DNA of 8,850 nucleotides from JAZDLO01 sp043801935 (GTDB lineage: Bacteria > Actinomycetota > Thermoleophilia > RBG-16-64-13): positions 1-8,850 of the forward strand of contig JAZDLO010000106.1 in NCBI GenBank assembly GCA_043801935.1. The letters are read 5' to 3'. A program made the position numbers and the translations under genes. The notes below the pieces were generated by a model. The model was not told where the DNA came from. It was given only the letters and a program-made list of their open reading frames with translations, and ran no database searches. Of the stretch, positions 1 to 6,290 are shown piece by piece. Position 1 is the stretch's first letter. Every line of letters begins with the position of its first letter.

Positions 1-596
1 GCCAGCGCCATGCCCAGAAGAAACACTAGGGTGCTGACAAGCCCGTAGTTGATGCCCAGGCTGACCGTCATGTCTTTGTTGTCCATGCCCGCCCGGATTA
101 TGGCCCCCATCCGGGTCCTGTCCTGCATCCACCAGAGAAGAGCGAGGATCAACACTCCCACCCCGCAGATAAACGCGCGGTAGATGGGGAAGCTCAAGTC
201 CCCCACCTTGAGCACTCCGGTCAGGAACTCCGGCGTCGCCCCCATCTGGGCCCGGGGACCCCAGACCCACAGCGCGACGTTGGCGACCATGATGCTCACA
301 CCGATCGTGAGCACCGCCTGTTCCGGCACTTTGCTATAGAGATGCCTCAGGAAGAAGAAATAGAGGAGAAGCCCTGCCAGCCCGATCCCAATGGCCGCGA
401 AGACGATGGCGAACCAGAAGTTGCCCAGCGAGTCGATGATCTGGAGCCCGATGTAGGCGCCGAACATGTAGAGGGCGCCGTGGCTCAGGTTGAGGACCCC
501 CATGACGCCGAAGGTGAGGGAGAAGCCTGCCGCCAGCAAGAACAGGATGAACGCGTAAGAAAGCCCGTTCAGCCCAGTAACAAGTGCCTGGCTCAC
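1..596 (-). CDS. LivH-type ABC transporter inner-membrane permease (3'-truncated by window edge)
   Basis: Permease subunit of a branched-chain amino acid/hydrophobic amino acid (HAAT) type ABC importer, an integral membrane protein that works with a LivM partner, LivF/LivG ATPases and a periplasmic or lipid-anchored binding protein. About 198 residues are visible, roughly two thirds of the usual ~290; the C-terminus lies beyond the left edge. The N-terminus carries the family signature TFGVMGVLNLSHGALYMFGA (about residues 24-43), several hydrophobic helices follow, and the cytoplasmic coupling-loop signature RTRMGAIIRAG lies near residues 164-174. The start is GTG at 596 (MSQALVTGL), with AGG four bases upstream; there is no in-frame ATG between the preceding gene's stop and this point. 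It begins 48 bp after the aldehyde oxidoreductase gene, so it is probably co-transcribed. HAAT systems also import carboxylates, amides and aromatic compounds, so the substrate need not be leucine. Family call is firm; substrate unknown. Confidence 0.9.
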   Translation of the reverse strand, partial: MSQALVTGLNGLSYAFILFLLAAGFSLTFGVMGVLNLSHGALYMFGAYIGLQIIDSLGNFWFAIVFAAIGIGLAGLLLYFFFLRHLYSKVPEQAVLTIGVSIMVANVALWVWGPRAQMGATPEFLTGVLKVGDLSFPIYRAFICGVGVLILALLWWMQDRTRMGAIIRAGMDNKDMTVSLGINYGLVSTLVFLLGMAL

Positions 597-644
597 GATC
601 CTGCCATCACTGTCGAGCGGCCCCGGCGTGACGGAGTTGTTCGG

Positions 645-2525
645 TCACGGGCGCCCTCGCAGATCATCCAGGTCGAGGTCGCGCAGGGTCTCCGGAAGAG
701 GCGCTCCCGTATCCGGATCCCATCCCATAGCCGTAAAGTAGTTCTCTCTGAGGACCGCGAAGGGGATGTCGTGTCCCGCGGCCGGCCCGGCACTTAAGGG
801 CTCGTCGAATCTCTTCGGCAGTCGGAACACGTTCGGATCAAGACCCTCCCTGACGTTGAAAGCCTGGCGCAGCGTCAGGATCCGCTTGCCTTTCTTGATT
901 CCTTCGCTCCAATCCATATCCCATCCGGTCACCGGCCTCAGGAGTTCCACCACCGGTGGGGTATAGAACTGCGCGTACAGGGCGCAGAGCCCCGCCGAGC
1001 TCAAGAGTTGGTAGTAGGCGGCGCCCCGCGCGTAGTAGTCGCCTTTCTTTTCGTATTCCCCGAAGAGCTCTTTGGCATCCGACTGGAGCAGCGGGTCGGA
1101 GCCCAGGGGGGCCCCTTGCTCGAGCACGGCCATACCCTGGGGACCCATGTGACTGGCCGGCTGGGCATCTGCGATGTAGAAGGTCCCACTGCTGGGCGCC
1201 ATGCGCGGGTCGTGCATCGGCAACTCGCGGCCACCTACGTGCATGGCATACTGCTCGCTTCCTCTTCCGATCCGCTCGGACGCCGGCTGGGAGCCATCGG
1301 CCAAGACCGCCCCGAACCCTTCCCGCTTCGCTACCTGCTCGGTCAGAGCCACAACGGCTGCCGAGTTCCCCCAGGCGAGCTCCAGCCCGTCGGTGTCGCC
1401 CCGGTCTATGAGACCGCTCTCGTAGCATTCTATGGCGAAGGCGATGACGCCGCCGACGCCGATGGTGTCCGTGCCGTAGCGATTGCAGATCTCATTCGCC
1501 CGGATGACGGCCTGTACGTTATCGTTTCCGCACAACGGCCCTAGGGCGGCCAGGGTCTCGTACTCGGGCCGGTGGAGCTCGTCTTGGCTGGCGAACGGAC
1601 CTTCGTTCACGCGCACCAGCGCCCCGCAACGGACGGGACACGCGCTGCAGCCGTAGGCCCGCAGCTTGTAGACATCCATCTTGGCGCCGTCGAGGTTGCC
1701 GCAGGTAGGCAGGGCCTCGGTACCGGTGCGAGCCCAGTTGTCGGCGGGACAGTCGCCTATGGAAAGAAGAAAGCTCGTGCCTCCGCCCGTACCGGCCTTG
1801 GTGAGCCCCCGGTGGAACGGGCTCTCCTTGAGAGCCTGGCCGTACTCCTTCTGTATCTCTTTGAGCCCTTCTTTGTCGGCTACGGCGATGCGCGCCCCTT
1901 TCCGGGCCCGCACGGCGATGGCCTTGAGCTTCTTGGAGCCCATGACCGCCCCCACGCCCGAGCGGGCCGCGATCCGGCCCTTCTCGTTCACGATCCCGGC
2001 GAGCAGCGAGCGCTGCTCCCCGGAGGGCCCTATGCACGAGATCTTCCAGCTGCCCGGCTCTCCTAACGCCGCCTGCAGAAGGTCATCGGTCTCGTAGGTG
2101 TCCTTACCCCACAGATGATCCGCTTCTATCAGCCGGGCTTGACCCCCATCGATGATCAGGCAGACGGGGCGCTGGGCGGCGCCCGTGAAGAAAAGCCCGT
2201 CGTATCCGGCGTTCTTCAGCTCTGGCCCCCAGGTGCCGCCAGCATTGGAGTCGGCCCAACTCCCGGTCATCGGTGATTTGGTGGTCACCGTGAACCTGCC
2301 TCCGCCGTATACCCCGGTGGCGGTGAGAGGCCCCGTAGTGAACCCCAGCATGTTCTCCGGCCCCAGCGGGTCAATCCCCGGCTTCGTCCGTCCGAGCAAG
2401 ACTTCCGCTCCGAGTCCCGTCCCTCCGATCGACCGGCGGTAGAAGTCCTCGTCAGGTGTTTCCTCGGCGATCGCGCCGGTGGTCAGGTCGACGAACAGCA
2501 GCCTTCCCGCGTAACCATTGGCCAT
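645..2525 (-). CDS. Aldehyde:ferredoxin oxidoreductase family protein (tungstopterin enzyme)
   Basis: Cytoplasmic enzyme of the AOR family, which oxidises aldehydes to carboxylic acids using a tungsten bis-pterin cofactor and one [4Fe-4S] cluster, with ferredoxin as electron acceptor; some members have other reactions. At 626 residues it is normal length. Seen: N-terminal pterin-binding domain (about 1-210) with RFTVTTKSPMTG (77-88), DSNAGG (92-97), GPELKNAGYDG (100-110) and GVGAVMGSKKLKAIAVR (190-206); cluster ligands C293-x2-C296-x3-C300 and the distant fourth cysteine C514 in SAGLCALY; RPEYETLAALG (319-329); and GGRELPMHDPR (431-441). The ATG start is preceded by GAGGGGGG nine bases upstream. 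It lies 81 bp after the IclR regulator and 48 bp before livH. The subtype (AOR, FOR, GAPOR or a BamB-like benzoyl-CoA reductase subunit) cannot be set by eye. None of the usual benzoyl-CoA reductase partner genes is in the window, so aldehyde oxidation is the likelier role. The usual D in the D-x-x-G-x-C motif before the fourth cysteine is S here. Confidence 0.93.
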   Translation of the reverse strand: MANGYAGRLLFVDLTTGAIAEETPDEDFYRRSIGGTGLGAEVLLGRTKPGIDPLGPENMLGFTTGPLTATGVYGGGRFTVTTKSPMTGSWADSNAGGTWGPELKNAGYDGLFFTGAAQRPVCLIIDGGQARLIEADHLWGKDTYETDDLLQAALGEPGSWKISCIGPSGEQRSLLAGIVNEKGRIAARSGVGAVMGSKKLKAIAVRARKGARIAVADKEGLKEIQKEYGQALKESPFHRGLTKAGTGGGTSFLLSIGDCPADNWARTGTEALPTCGNLDGAKMDVYKLRAYGCSACPVRCGALVRVNEGPFASQDELHRPEYETLAALGPLCGNDNVQAVIRANEICNRYGTDTIGVGGVIAFAIECYESGLIDRGDTDGLELAWGNSAAVVALTEQVAKREGFGAVLADGSQPASERIGRGSEQYAMHVGGRELPMHDPRMAPSSGTFYIADAQPASHMGPQGMAVLEQGAPLGSDPLLQSDAKELFGEYEKKGDYYARGAAYYQLLSSAGLCALYAQFYTPPVVELLRPVTGWDMDWSEGIKKGKRILTLRQAFNVREGLDPNVFRLPKRFDEPLSAGPAAGHDIPFAVLRENYFTAMGWDPDTGAPLPETLRDLDLDDLRGRP

Positions 2526-2550
2526 GGTCGAGTACCCCCCTCGTTTTAGC

Positions 2551-2567
2551 GCCGATCACGAATCGGC
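2551..2567 (-). promoter_or_regulatory. Palindrome in the IclR-AOR gap, possible operator or leader hairpin
   Basis: A perfect 6-bp inverted repeat, GCCGAT and ATCGGC separated by 5 bp, sits in the 81-bp gap between the IclR gene and the aldehyde oxidoreductase gene, about 25 bp upstream of the latter's start. IclR-family regulators often bind short palindromes close to their own genes, so an operator is possible. A small hairpin in the mRNA leader is equally possible. It is not a normal intrinsic terminator for the minus strand because the sequence after the stem (GCTAAAACG) has no U tract. Confidence 0.3.
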
Positions 2568-2606
2568 TGTCTTCCTTGTCTTAACCTATGACGCCGCTAA
2601 GCGCGA

Positions 2607-3428
2607 TCATCCACGATACGAGTAACCCAAGTACGCGGAAAGCGAGGCCGCTGCCGCTTTCACGGCTTCCGCGAAACGGGGCCGTTCGTCCACGCCAAAG
2701 CGCCCGGTAGGGGCGACGAGGGCTATCGACGCGATCACTTCGCCCAGCTGGTCACGCACAGGGGCCGCCACGGCACAGGTACCGATGTTCCGCTCTTCGA
2801 TGTCGAAGGCGACGCCCTCCCGCCTGACAAGCCCCAACTCGGCAGCAAGCGCCCCCGGATCCGTGATCGTGTGCGGCGTCATCTGTGGGTGAGCGAGGGC
2901 GACGATCGCTGCTTTCTCGGCCTCGGACTTGAAGGCCGCGAATATCTTCCCATGTGCATTTGCCGTGTCCCCGATGATCCGGCCCTGGGCCACCTCCCTT
3001 CTGAACGGACGGGTGGTGTCGACCGTGTCGACGCTGACCGCCACCTCGTCGACCTCCACTGCAAGAGTGGCCGACTCCCCCGTTTCAGCGGCCAGATCGC
3101 GTAGGTACGGCCGCGCGATCGTCACAAGTTCCAGATAGGTCTCGGATATGTACGTGGTCGCCAAGAGGGCGGGGCCGAGGTGGTAACGGCTGGTCACCGG
3201 GTCGCGGACCAGGTAGCCGGCCGATTCCATGGTCCTGATCATGCGATACGCGGTCATCCTCGGAAGACCGGCCTGCTCCGCGATCTCGTCGAGGGTCCAC
3301 TCGCGGTTCTCAGCGTCAAAGAGCCCGATCACCGCGAGCCCCTTCGAAAGAGCCCTGACCAGGAACGCACCATCGCCGCCACCCGCCGGCTTCTCCCGTT
3401 GCTCTGACCCACCGCGAGGTCTCGCCAC
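2607..3428 (-). CDS. IclR family transcriptional regulator
   Basis: DNA-binding transcription factor, probably the local regulator of this catabolic cluster. It has 273 residues, typical of the family. The N-terminal winged helix-turn-helix domain spans about 22-85 (VRALSKGLAVIGLF, then LDEIAEQAGLPRMTAYRMIRT as the HTH and the wing around GYLVRDPVTSRYHLG). The C-terminal effector-binding domain spans about 100-268, with ANAHGKIFAAF (156-166) and GVAFDIEERNIGTCAVAAPV (205-224), which match the usual IclR ligand-domain blocks. The first 20 residues are Gly/Arg/Pro rich and probably disordered. The start is GTG at 3428, supported by a GGGGGGAGG ribosome binding site five bases upstream. It lies 46 bp after the SDR gene and is co-directional with its neighbours, so it is embedded in the operon rather than divergent. 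Effector and direction of control (activation or repression) are unknown. Confidence 0.94.
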   Translation of the reverse strand: MARPRGGSEQREKPAGGGDGAFLVRALSKGLAVIGLFDAENREWTLDEIAEQAGLPRMTAYRMIRTMESAGYLVRDPVTSRYHLGPALLATTYISETYLELVTIARPYLRDLAAETGESATLAVEVDEVAVSVDTVDTTRPFRREVAQGRIIGDTANAHGKIFAAFKSEAEKAAIVALAHPQMTPHTITDPGALAAELGLVRREGVAFDIEERNIGTCAVAAPVRDQLGEVIASIALVAPTGRFGVDERPRFAEAVKAAAASLSAYLGYSYRG

Positions 3429-3474
3429 GCCCGCCTCCCCCCTTGCTGTCAGCGAATGGCCGGAGCTATCGTGG

Positions 3475-4248
3475 TCACACGAACGCCATCATCCCACCGT
3501 CGGGCGACAGGATGGTCCCGGTGACGAAATCAGACGCAGGCGACGCGAGAAAGACGGCAGGCCCCACGAGATCCGCCACGGTACCCATCCGGCCCATGGG
3601 CACGTTGAGCAACATGCGCTCGTAGCGAGCCGCTTCCTTCTTTATCCGCTCCTCGGTCATGGGAGTGATCGTGATGATCGGAGCGATAGCATTGACCAGT
3701 ACTTTCTTCGAGGCCAGCTCGCAGGCCAGCTGCTTGGTCATCATGTTGATGGCGCCCTTGCTCGAGCAGTAGGCGAGGTTGCCGCCTGTCGCGCCGCGCG
3801 CCCCCCGGATCGACGAGAGATTGATGATCTTCCCGCCCCCCTCCTCGACCATATGCGCAGCGAAGTGCTTGCAGCACATCATGACCCCACGGACGTTCAC
3901 GGCGAACAGTTTGTCCCAATCGTCCATGGGGAATTCGGTCGCCGGCGCCTTGGCGTTGAAACCCTGAGCGTTGACGAGGACATGGACGCGCCCCATGTCT
4001 GAGACCGCCTTTGCCGCCAGCTCCTGGACGCTGCTCTCCTGGCCGGTATCGACCGGGTAAGTTCTGACTTTCTGGCCGGTGGCCGCTTCTATCTCCTGGG
4101 CCGCCTTCTCCAGATTGACCACGTTGATGTCGGCGAGCGCGACCTGGGCGCCGTAGCGCACGAGCCCTTCCGCGATCCCATGGCCCAGGCCTCCGGCCCC
4201 ACCAACGACGACGGCGTTCTTTCCTTCGAGCGAAAAAAGATCATCCAT
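3475..4248 (-). CDS. SDR family NAD(P)-dependent dehydrogenase
   Basis: Classical short-chain dehydrogenase/reductase of 257 residues, normal length, a soluble Rossmann-fold enzyme that interconverts a hydroxyl and a keto group. Seen: cofactor-binding G16-x3-G20-x-G22 in VGGAGGLG (the usual leading Thr is Val), NAQG (93-96, the NNAG-like motif), and the catalytic set N118, S146, Y160 and K164 (YCSSK). The loop between the catalytic Ser and Tyr is one residue longer than in FabG. D40 at the end of the second beta strand (VALADIN) favours NAD(H) over NADP(H). The C-terminal SPDGGM is typical of the gluconate 5-dehydrogenase/FabG-like SDR branch. The ATG start has AAGGAGG seven bases upstream. 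It follows the BKACE gene by 23 bp, so it is probably translated from the same message and may supply or use a keto acid of that pathway. The substrate cannot be read from sequence. Confidence 0.93.
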   Translation of the reverse strand: MDDLFSLEGKNAVVVGGAGGLGHGIAEGLVRYGAQVALADINVVNLEKAAQEIEAATGQKVRTYPVDTGQESSVQELAAKAVSDMGRVHVLVNAQGFNAKAPATEFPMDDWDKLFAVNVRGVMMCCKHFAAHMVEEGGGKIINLSSIRGARGATGGNLAYCSSKGAINMMTKQLACELASKKVLVNAIAPIITITPMTEERIKKEAARYERMLLNVPMGRMGTVADLVGPAVFLASPASDFVTGTILSPDGGMMAFV

Positions 4249-4271
4249 GGTCCGGCCTCCTTCGACTTCCG

Positions 4272-5126
4272 CTATCTCTTCACAATGCCCAGGATCTCCC
4301 TGGCTTCGTCCGGGGTCACCGGCTCGATGTTCAACTCCCGGGCGATCCTCGCCGACCGCTCCACCAACTGGGCGTTGCTCTTGGCCAGAACGCCCCTGGA
4401 GTAGTAGATGTTGTCTTCGAGTCCGACCCGGATGGCTCCACCCATGATCATGCCCATGGTGGTGATGGGGAGTTGGGCGGCCGAGGTGGCGGTGATATTG
4501 AAATAGCAGTCGGCAGGGAGGAACTGAGCCATCGACACGAGGGTCTCCGGTGTGGCTTCGATGGCACCCTGGTACTGCATCCCGAGCACGAAGTTAACGT
4601 AGTAGGGGGGCTTGATCAGTTCCTTCTTGATCAGATTGTTCACATCGCGATACATGCTCTGGGAGTAGCACTCCATCTCGGGCTTGATGTCCAGTTCGTT
4701 CATCTTGGCCGCCCAGGCCTCGATGTCATTGGTCAGGTTGGAGAAGGGAGTGCCCGCGTACGCCCCGGTCTGACGCATGAGAGTGCCCATGTTGAGCGAG
4801 GCCGACTCCGGCTTGGCGTCCAAACAGCGAACGCGCTCCTCGATGGTGAGGTTGGCGCCTCCGCCGGTCGAGAATTGGACGATTATCTCACTGCATTTGC
4901 CGCGCACCGCGGCCATGATCTCTTCGAACTTCTCTTTGGTGCCCGTGGGTTTGCCTTGCTCGTCCCGCGCGTGGATGTGCACGATGGCCGCGCCCGCGTT
5001 GTAGCACTCGAGGGCGGCCTGCGCGATCTCGTCCGGCTGCTCGGGGACGTTGGGGTTCATTCCTTTGTCGACGAGAGCACCGTTGACGGCGGCGGTGATG
5101 ATCACCTTGCCTGCTGGCAGTTTCAT
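4272..5126 (-). CDS. Beta-keto acid cleavage enzyme (BKACE, DUF849 family)
   Basis: Zn-dependent TIM-barrel enzyme that condenses a beta-keto acid with acetyl-CoA and splits it into acetoacetate and a new acyl-CoA. It has 284 residues, typical of the family. Seen: ITAAVNGA at the N-terminus, the metal-binding H50-x-H52 in VHIHARD, FSTGGG (85-90), KPEMECYS (148-155), and IRVGLEDNIYY (232-242) with the third metal ligand E237 and the catalytic pair R233/D238. From memory of the founding enzyme Kce, these correspond to its H46, H48, S82, E143, R226, E230 and D231 with consistent offsets. Kce E14, which contacts the substrate amino group, corresponds to L18, so this enzyme is unlikely to act on 3-keto-5-aminohexanoate; a less polar substrate is inferred. 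ATG start with AAGGAG ten bases upstream. It lies 45 bp after the HAD-family dehydrogenase and 23 bp before the SDR, consistent with either enzyme supplying its beta-keto acid. Confidence 0.94.
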   Translation of the reverse strand: MKLPAGKVIITAAVNGALVDKGMNPNVPEQPDEIAQAALECYNAGAAIVHIHARDEQGKPTGTKEKFEEIMAAVRGKCSEIIVQFSTGGGANLTIEERVRCLDAKPESASLNMGTLMRQTGAYAGTPFSNLTNDIEAWAAKMNELDIKPEMECYSQSMYRDVNNLIKKELIKPPYYVNFVLGMQYQGAIEATPETLVSMAQFLPADCYFNITATSAAQLPITTMGMIMGGAIRVGLEDNIYYSRGVLAKSNAQLVERSARIARELNIEPVTPDEAREILGIVKR

Positions 5127-5171
5127 CGTCCGAGAGCTCCTTCCTACGCACGGGCAGACGCCCGCCTCGAT

Positions 5172-6131
5172 CTAGATGCGTTCGTAGATAAGATCCTTCA
5201 CGCTGGCGAAGACTTCGATCAGGGCGGCGTCCCGTTCTTTCAGGACCTCTTCCAGTTTCCGGTCGCTGTAGTCGAAGAAACCCTTGCCACTCTTGACTCC
5301 CAGTTCGCCTCGCTCGACCCGTTCCACCAAGCTGTGAGGGGCGTTGTCGATGGGCGCCTCGATGAAGGCTTTGTTCTGCAGGTTGCCGTAGCTGAGATCG
5401 AGCCCGGTGAAGTCGTACCGCTGGACGAAGCCCAGCACCATCGCCCGGGGGATGATGCTTGCCTTGACAGCCAGGTCGAGCTGATCGGCGGTCATATAGC
5501 CGTTGTCGAGGAGGAAGAAGACCTCCCGGCCGATGATCCGTAAGAAACGGTTGATGCAGAAGCCGGGAACGAACTTCTCCATCACGGTCGGGACCCGATC
5601 GACCTTCTTGAGCAGATCCACGATGAAGTCCACCGTCTCTTGACTGGTCTCAGGCCCTTTCACGACCTCGACCAGGGGAATGATGTGCGGAGGCGCGAAC
5701 CAATGGGCGATGACCGTCTGTGCCAACCGTGTGGCCGGCATCGCCTCAAAGATGTTGAGGTATGAGGTATTGCTCGTGAAGACGGCCCCTTCGGGGCAGA
5801 TCAGATCCAGAGCGTCATACAATTCCTTCTTGGCATCGATCTTCTCGGCGATGGTCTCGATGATGAGATCGGCGTCTCGGCCCGCTTCTTCCACCGACTG
5901 GGTGGGCTCGATGCGGGCGAGCACTCCAGCTGTCGCGTCCTCGGCAAGTAGTCCCTGCTCGACGAAAGTTGCCAAGTTCGATCTCGTGACCGACATCGCC
6001 TTTTCGAGGGTCTCTGCTTTCCGCGAGTACAGGGCCACCCGATACCCCGCGGTGGCGAACACCTGAGCGAGACCGGGCCCCATGGTGCCCGCGCCAAAGA
6101 CCCCTATCTTCTTGACGTCGTCGACTTTCAC
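5172..6131 (-). CDS. 3-hydroxyacyl-CoA dehydrogenase family protein
   Basis: Soluble dehydrogenase of the HAD/3-hydroxybutyryl-CoA dehydrogenase family, oxidising a 3-hydroxy group to a 3-keto group. It has 319 residues from the chosen start. Seen: N-terminal Rossmann domain with GAGTMG (13-18), IIETIAEKIDAKKEL (90-104), TSNTSYL (119-125), catalytic H143 and E155 spaced 12 apart in HWFAPPHIIPLVE, then VPGFCINR (188-195) with the conserved N194, and the C-terminal domain ending in KSGKGFFDYSD (280-290). Two oddities: the usual HFFNP Asn is Ala (A146), and the second beta strand ends in YSRK rather than an Asp, which suggests NADP(H). The reading frame is open far upstream, but GTG at 6131 is chosen because AAGGGG lies six bases before it and the nucleotide-binding strand starts nine residues in, as in relatives. 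It is probably the first gene of the BKACE operon. The substrate may be a CoA ester or a free 3-hydroxy acid. Confidence 0.9.
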   Translation of the reverse strand: MKVDDVKKIGVFGAGTMGPGLAQVFATAGYRVALYSRKAETLEKAMSVTRSNLATFVEQGLLAEDATAGVLARIEPTQSVEEAGRDADLIIETIAEKIDAKKELYDALDLICPEGAVFTSNTSYLNIFEAMPATRLAQTVIAHWFAPPHIIPLVEVVKGPETSQETVDFIVDLLKKVDRVPTVMEKFVPGFCINRFLRIIGREVFFLLDNGYMTADQLDLAVKASIIPRAMVLGFVQRYDFTGLDLSYGNLQNKAFIEAPIDNAPHSLVERVERGELGVKSGKGFFDYSDRKLEEVLKERDAALIEVFASVKDLIYERI

Positions 6132-6137
6132 GAATAG

Positions 6138-6143
6138 CCCCTT
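6138..6143 (-). promoter_or_regulatory. Ribosome binding site deciding the GTG start of the HAD-family gene
   Basis: AAGGGG reads on the minus strand six bases upstream of GTG at 6131. Because the frame is open for another 180 codons upstream through an AT-rich gap and an out-of-frame transporter gene, this site, together with the position of the Rossmann motif, fixes the start. A pair of GTG codons about nine codons further upstream lacks a comparable site. Confidence 0.55.
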
Positions 6144-6189
6144 GTCCTCGTCCACCACGGGTGGAGACTGCCTGACTTTGACTGGTATC

Positions 6190-6195
6190 AGTATA
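6190..6195 (-). promoter_or_regulatory. Candidate -10 element of the BKACE operon promoter
   Basis: On the minus strand this reads TATACT, one base from the sigma-70 type -10 consensus, in the only AT-rich stretch of the window and about 60 bp upstream of the first gene of the presumed operon. The hexamer 17 bp upstream (GAAATC) is not a good -35, so the promoter would be weak or activator-dependent. TATATT at 6236-6241 and TATATA at 6200-6205 are alternatives. Confidence 0.35.
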
Positions 6196-6246
6196 TCGCT
6201 ATATAGATGCGTGATTTCGCGGGTGACGTCATCGTAATATAGACGC
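6192..6246 (-). promoter_or_regulatory. Candidate operator: paired 16-bp direct repeats plus AT palindrome
   Basis: Two related 16-mers lie 36 bp apart (start to start): plus-strand ATCGCTATATAGATGC at 6195-6210 and ATCGTAATATAGACGC at 6231-6246, identical at 13 of 16 positions. The first overlaps the inverted repeat TATAT-CGCT-ATATA at 6192-6205. The second is abutted by the 8-bp palindrome TGACGTCA at 6224-6231. The block lies in the 158-bp gap before the HAD/BKACE operon, where a regulator would be expected to bind; the IclR protein encoded at 2607-3428 is the obvious candidate. Repeats are seen directly; regulator binding is inference. Confidence 0.45.
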
Positions 6247-6257
6247 GAGGCCGATTC

Positions 6258-6290
6258 AAGGGAGACCGAGTTACCGGGTGCCCCTCCCTT
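6258..6290 (-). repeat. Inverted repeat at the MFS gene 3' end, possible weak terminator hairpin
   Basis: A perfect 7-bp inverted repeat, AAGGGAG (plus 6258-6264) and CTCCCTT (plus 6284-6290), with a 19-nt loop, begins on the last base of the transporter stop codon. It could form a hairpin at the end of the iorAB-transporter message. No U tract follows it, so a classical intrinsic terminator is not supported. Confidence 0.3.

Noticed and set aside
342..1544. Several shorter plus-strand and minus-strand open frames over livH and the aldehyde oxidoreductase gene
   Set aside because: They overlap two strongly supported genes in other frames and have shadow-type composition.
2551..2567. Intrinsic terminator after the IclR gene
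   Set aside because: The stem is only 6 bp and no U tract follows on the minus strand.
4473..5543. 356-codon open frame on the plus strand
   Set aside because: It is antisense to the BKACE and HAD-family genes, is rich in His, Gly, Val and Asp as expected for the complement of GC-rich codons, and has no recognisable domain.
4272..6131. Carnitine degradation (carnitine dehydrogenase plus dehydrocarnitine-cleaving BKACE) as the definite role of the HAD/BKACE pair
   Set aside because: The pairing is suggestive, but the HAD-family protein looks more like a 3-hydroxybutyryl-CoA dehydrogenase (GAGTMG, HWFAPPH motif), and no carnitine or betaine transport or demethylation genes are visible.
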